The notes beneath the pieces were generated by a model. That model saw only the letters and a program-made list of their open reading frames with translations, was not told the DNA's origin and searched no databases. A DNA stretch of 26,161 nucleotides from a virus. The stretch's first letter is position 1; the number at the start of each line of letters is the position of its first letter. This document shows, one piece after another, positions 24,198 to 26,161 of the stretch. The position numbers were made by a program, and so were the translations under genes. The stretch is taken from positions 1 to 26,161 of IMG/VR virus record IMGVR_UViG_3300046010_000871. One strand, written 5' to 3'.

Positions 24198-24222
24198 GGG
24201 GATGGTCGCCCACCCCCGTATT
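24198..24222 (-). terminator. GC-rich hairpin between capsid and decoration-like gene
   Basis: On the minus strand GGGGTGG-GCG-ACCATCCCC can fold with one bulged base. It lies in the 71-bp gap after the capsid gene. The minus-strand bases after it (ACAACAGATTAAGGAG) contain no T-tract, so it is probably an mRNA structure near the next ribosome binding site rather than a true terminator. Confidence 0.3.
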
Positions 24223-24231
24223 TTACACTAA

Positions 24232-24246
24232 TTTACGTGTAAACAA
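24232..24246 (-). repeat. 15-bp motif TTGTTTACACGTAAA, copy 2
   Basis: Starts at the base after the capsid stop codon. Identical to 13795-13809, which also follows a structural gene stop. A weak TAAAAT lies downstream on the minus strand, but the spacing (15 bp from TTGTTT) is not ideal, so promoter function is less clear than for copy 1. Confidence 0.6.
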
Positions 24247-25233
24247 CTAAGCTACAACAGAATAAACAAGTGATGTATCTTTAACAACAGCATAACCAAA
24301 TACGTTCAATGAACGGATGTAGTCACCAAAGTCGTTAGGATTACGCACTGTTTCCATTTTAGTCATTTGAGAAGCAAATGTAATTGCAGATTTGTGACCT
24401 GCAATCAAGATGCGGCGTTTAGCGTCACCTGTAGAAGTAATGCTATTCTCTGAACCATCACCTGATAAGTACGGTGTATTAGTACCAGCAATCGCTTTAG
24501 GTAAGTTGTTTGAAACATACACTGTGAAGCGGTCAATAGAACCGATACGACCATTACGAACCATAGATTGACTGTCACCCATGAACTGAGCTTGAGCCAA
24601 GTTAGATTGCATTAACAACTGACGAGTAGCTGGGTCGATAATTACATAACGATCTGTTTCTGGCACGTTTTGCTCATCTAAAACACCACCCATTGCAGTG
24701 ATTTGTTGTAACACGTTTGCTGCTGTCAAAGTAACTGGAGCGTCGTCTGTACCTAAGTTGTAAGAACCTGATAAAGCACCTGCTGTTGCGCCTTTGTTAG
24801 CTGCTGCCGCTGAAGCGAATGTGTTATACAAAACTGTTGAATCAATAGCAATCTTCATTTGCATAGCTGCGTCGTTTGAGAACACGTCTAACAATTTAGG
24901 TTGTGATTGATATGCTAAAACATCATTCAATTGGAAAGCAAAGTAACGACCTTTGTCGATTTGCAATGTAGTTGTGCTTGGTGTTGGAGCCTCGTAAGAT
25001 AAGCTCGTACCCGCTGTGTATGCACTAACTGTTAGTGAAGGGATGTTGTTGATGGTGATTTTGTCACCCATGCCCTTGATTTCACCTTCCCAATTGTTAT
25101 TTGAGATTTCACCAAAGATTGTGGCCTTATAGAACTTAGCATTTAATTTGCTAGACCATAACTGAGGGATAAAGGTACCGCTGTACGATGGGTTCGTATT
25201 AAACGGTGATGCTACTGGAAAAATTGCTGCCAT
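24247..25233 (-). CDS. Major capsid protein (HK97 fold)
   Basis: A 328-residue protein fitting the podoviral coat family. An N-terminal arm (FNTNPSYSGTFIPQLWSSKLNAKFYKATIFGEISNN) is followed by an E-loop-like region (GMGDKITINNIPSLTV). The P-domain helices come next (RYFAFQLNDVLAYQ, AAMQMKIAIDSTVLY, ANVLQQITAMGGVLDEQNVP), then RYVIIDPATRQLLMQS, RIGSIDRFTVYVSNNLP and a C-terminal ITFASQMTKMETVRNPNDFGDYIRSLNVFGYAVV strand/helix. The scaffold-like gene just upstream and the decoration-like gene downstream support the call. A strong AGGAG precedes the ATG. Confidence 0.9.
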   Translation of the reverse strand: MAAIFPVASPFNTNPSYSGTFIPQLWSSKLNAKFYKATIFGEISNNNWEGEIKGMGDKITINNIPSLTVSAYTAGTSLSYEAPTPSTTTLQIDKGRYFAFQLNDVLAYQSQPKLLDVFSNDAAMQMKIAIDSTVLYNTFASAAAANKGATAGALSGSYNLGTDDAPVTLTAANVLQQITAMGGVLDEQNVPETDRYVIIDPATRQLLMQSNLAQAQFMGDSQSMVRNGRIGSIDRFTVYVSNNLPKAIAGTNTPYLSGDGSENSITSTGDAKRRILIAGHKSAITFASQMTKMETVRNPNDFGDYIRSLNVFGYAVVKDTSLVYSVVA

Positions 25234-25281
25234 GATAAAACTCCTAAATTATAAAAATAAATTTTGTCATGGCCCTAGGTA

Positions 25282-26161
25282 CTACCAGCGGATGCGTCCT
25301 TCGTTGTACGCACGTTCTGCTTCTGCTTGCAATTCTGTAACTTCTGACTCAGTCATCGTATTGATTAATCGAACGTCATACGCTCTTTCATAATCAGCAC
25401 CAGTCCAAATTCTGTCAGGGCTTGGATTGCTCGTAGGAGCTGCTGTTTTAGCCGGGGCCACTTGACTCTGAAGTTCTTGCTGCGTTTTATCTGGGGCTGC
25501 TACGGGAGCTGGTTGTAGTGACTTAAACAACTTAAATAGCGCGATTGCTCGGTTACTATCTAAACTATCTGTCGCTGCATCTAAAGCTGCTTGGCGCGGT
25601 GCGCCCGTTTCCGGACTATACTCACCTAACCAATCCAACCACTTAGGGTCAGCATTTACTACTTCCCAATCAGGTACGGCTTTCGCAATGGCGCCCATAA
25701 ACTTCTCGCCTGCTGTAACTTCTTGATCCTTCAACACCGCCTCAACCTTACGGTCTACATTACGGGTTAAAGCTTCCGCCTGTTTAGCTGCTTCTGCTGC
25801 TTCCTGCTTTGCTACCTTTTTCATCACCGCGATTAAATCGCTACCGAACGCTTCTTCGTCTTCGGATGTAACTGTTTGGGCTACCTGTACTGGTTCAGGC
25901 TGTTGGTTTTTCCGGTCAAGCTCTGCACGTAAATCTGCGATAGCTTTGTTAGATTCTCTCAACTGCTCATATAACCGTGGTACTTCCGCATTGAATTTAC
26001 CTTGCAACGTATTAAATCGTGAATGCCAAGTTTCTTCTTCTGCGTCTGGTAAAGCCTTTACTTGTGGTTCAGGTACTGTTTCCGCTACTGGAGCCTCTAC
26101 TGGAGCCTCTACTGGTTGGGTATCCGTTGGTGTTTCTCGGGCCGCCTGTTCTGCTGCTATC
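25282..26161 (-). CDS. Scaffolding-like protein, 5'-partial (runs off right edge)
   Basis: The open frame continues to the window edge, so the true start lies outside; a TTG at 26007 is internal and not a convincing start. The visible part is acidic, Ala/Glu/Lys-rich and helical: an N-terminal disordered PVEAPVEAPVAETVPEP stretch, a coiled coil with LYEQLRESNKAIADLRAELDRK, then KFMGAIAKAVPDWEVVNADPKWLDWLGEYSPETG and NRAIALFKLFKSLQ. The C-terminus has RIWTGADYERAYDVRLINTM and ends near YNEGRIRW. Position right before the capsid gene and the helical, low-complexity make-up indicate a head scaffold. Confidence 0.8.
   Translation of the reverse strand, partial: IAAEQAARETPTDTQPVEAPVEAPVAETVPEPQVKALPDAEEETWHSRFNTLQGKFNAEVPRLYEQLRESNKAIADLRAELDRKNQQPEPVQVAQTVTSEDEEAFGSDLIAVMKKVAKQEAAEAAKQAEALTRNVDRKVEAVLKDQEVTAGEKFMGAIAKAVPDWEVVNADPKWLDWLGEYSPETGAPRQAALDAATDSLDSNRAIALFKLFKSLQPAPVAAPDKTQQELQSQVAPAKTAAPTSNPSPDRIWTGADYERAYDVRLINTMTESEVTELQAEAERAYNEGRIRW
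26086..26115. repeat. 12-bp tandem repeat in the scaffold gene
   Basis: TACTGGAGCCTC occurs twice in tandem plus a half copy, encoding VEAP-VEAP-V in the disordered N-terminal part of the scaffold-like protein. It is likely to vary in copy number by slippage. Confidence 0.7.

Noticed and set aside
25248-25253. TATAAT on the minus strand upstream of the capsid gene
   Set aside because: The implied transcript start would fall in the ribosome binding site and no -35 is present at 16-18 bp.
1-26161. Stop-codon recoding of TAG
   Set aside because: TAG ends several intact genes at natural lengths (integrase, capsid, scaffold, both genes at 10237 and 11792), so the standard bacterial code is in use.

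Overview
The window reads as part of a temperate, short-tailed (podovirus-like) Caudoviricetes phage or prophage. The evidence is a tyrosine integrase next to a replication primase/helicase on the + strand, and facing them a ~23 kb minus-strand virion block: scaffold, major capsid protein, neck adaptors, fibre adaptors and fibres, a tail protein, a GNAT acetyltransferase, internal virion proteins and a 2432-residue polyvalent-type protein. No tail tube, sheath or tape-measure gene is visible. Portal and terminase would be expected beyond the right edge; no lysis gene is visible. The host cannot be named from the sequence. The integrase has the N-terminal arm domain typical of proteobacterial prophages, and the base composition is moderately AT-rich.

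Layout. Positions 1-1288 (+) hold a DUF927-type P-loop helicase with an in-frame TAG at the left edge. Positions 1289-1513 form a dense regulatory intergene: a 20-bp direct repeat in two copies, an inverted repeat, a strong terminator, a second inverted repeat, a phased TGCTA array and a consensus-like promoter that would give a nearly leaderless integrase mRNA. The integrase (1514-2590, +) converges on, and overlaps by 146 bp, a small PD-(D/E)XK nuclease gene on the minus strand. That nuclease appears to start at a non-canonical ATT fused to the stop codon of the giant gene (TAATT). From there to the right edge every gene is on the minus strand and most are joined by TAATG or ATGA stop/start overlaps. 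In transcription order (right to left) they are: scaffold, capsid, decoration-like protein, small head protein, two neck/adaptor proteins, fibre-associated proteins, fibre adaptor, fibre, LamG-like fibre, fibre-assembly-like protein, a 72-aa small protein, a tail protein carrying an inserted Asp-box propeller, a J-like fibre, GNAT, an internal virion protein, an APS/PAPS-reductase-like enzyme, an internal virion protein, the giant polyvalent-like protein and the nuclease.

The points most worth a second look are: (a) the phage PP-loop enzyme that keeps a complete CC-X79-CXXC iron-sulfur signature without the catalytic C-terminal Cys motif; (b) a ~400-residue six-repeat Asp-box domain inserted in the tail protein between Ala-rich helices; (c) the clustered TGTTACAG sites, one pair lying inside the integrase promoter; (d) the ATT-start, translationally coupled nuclease; (e) the amber codon at the edge of the helicase; (f) a 15-bp motif repeated exactly at the ends of two structural genes. 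No known defence system, DGR, CRISPR or tRNA was found.
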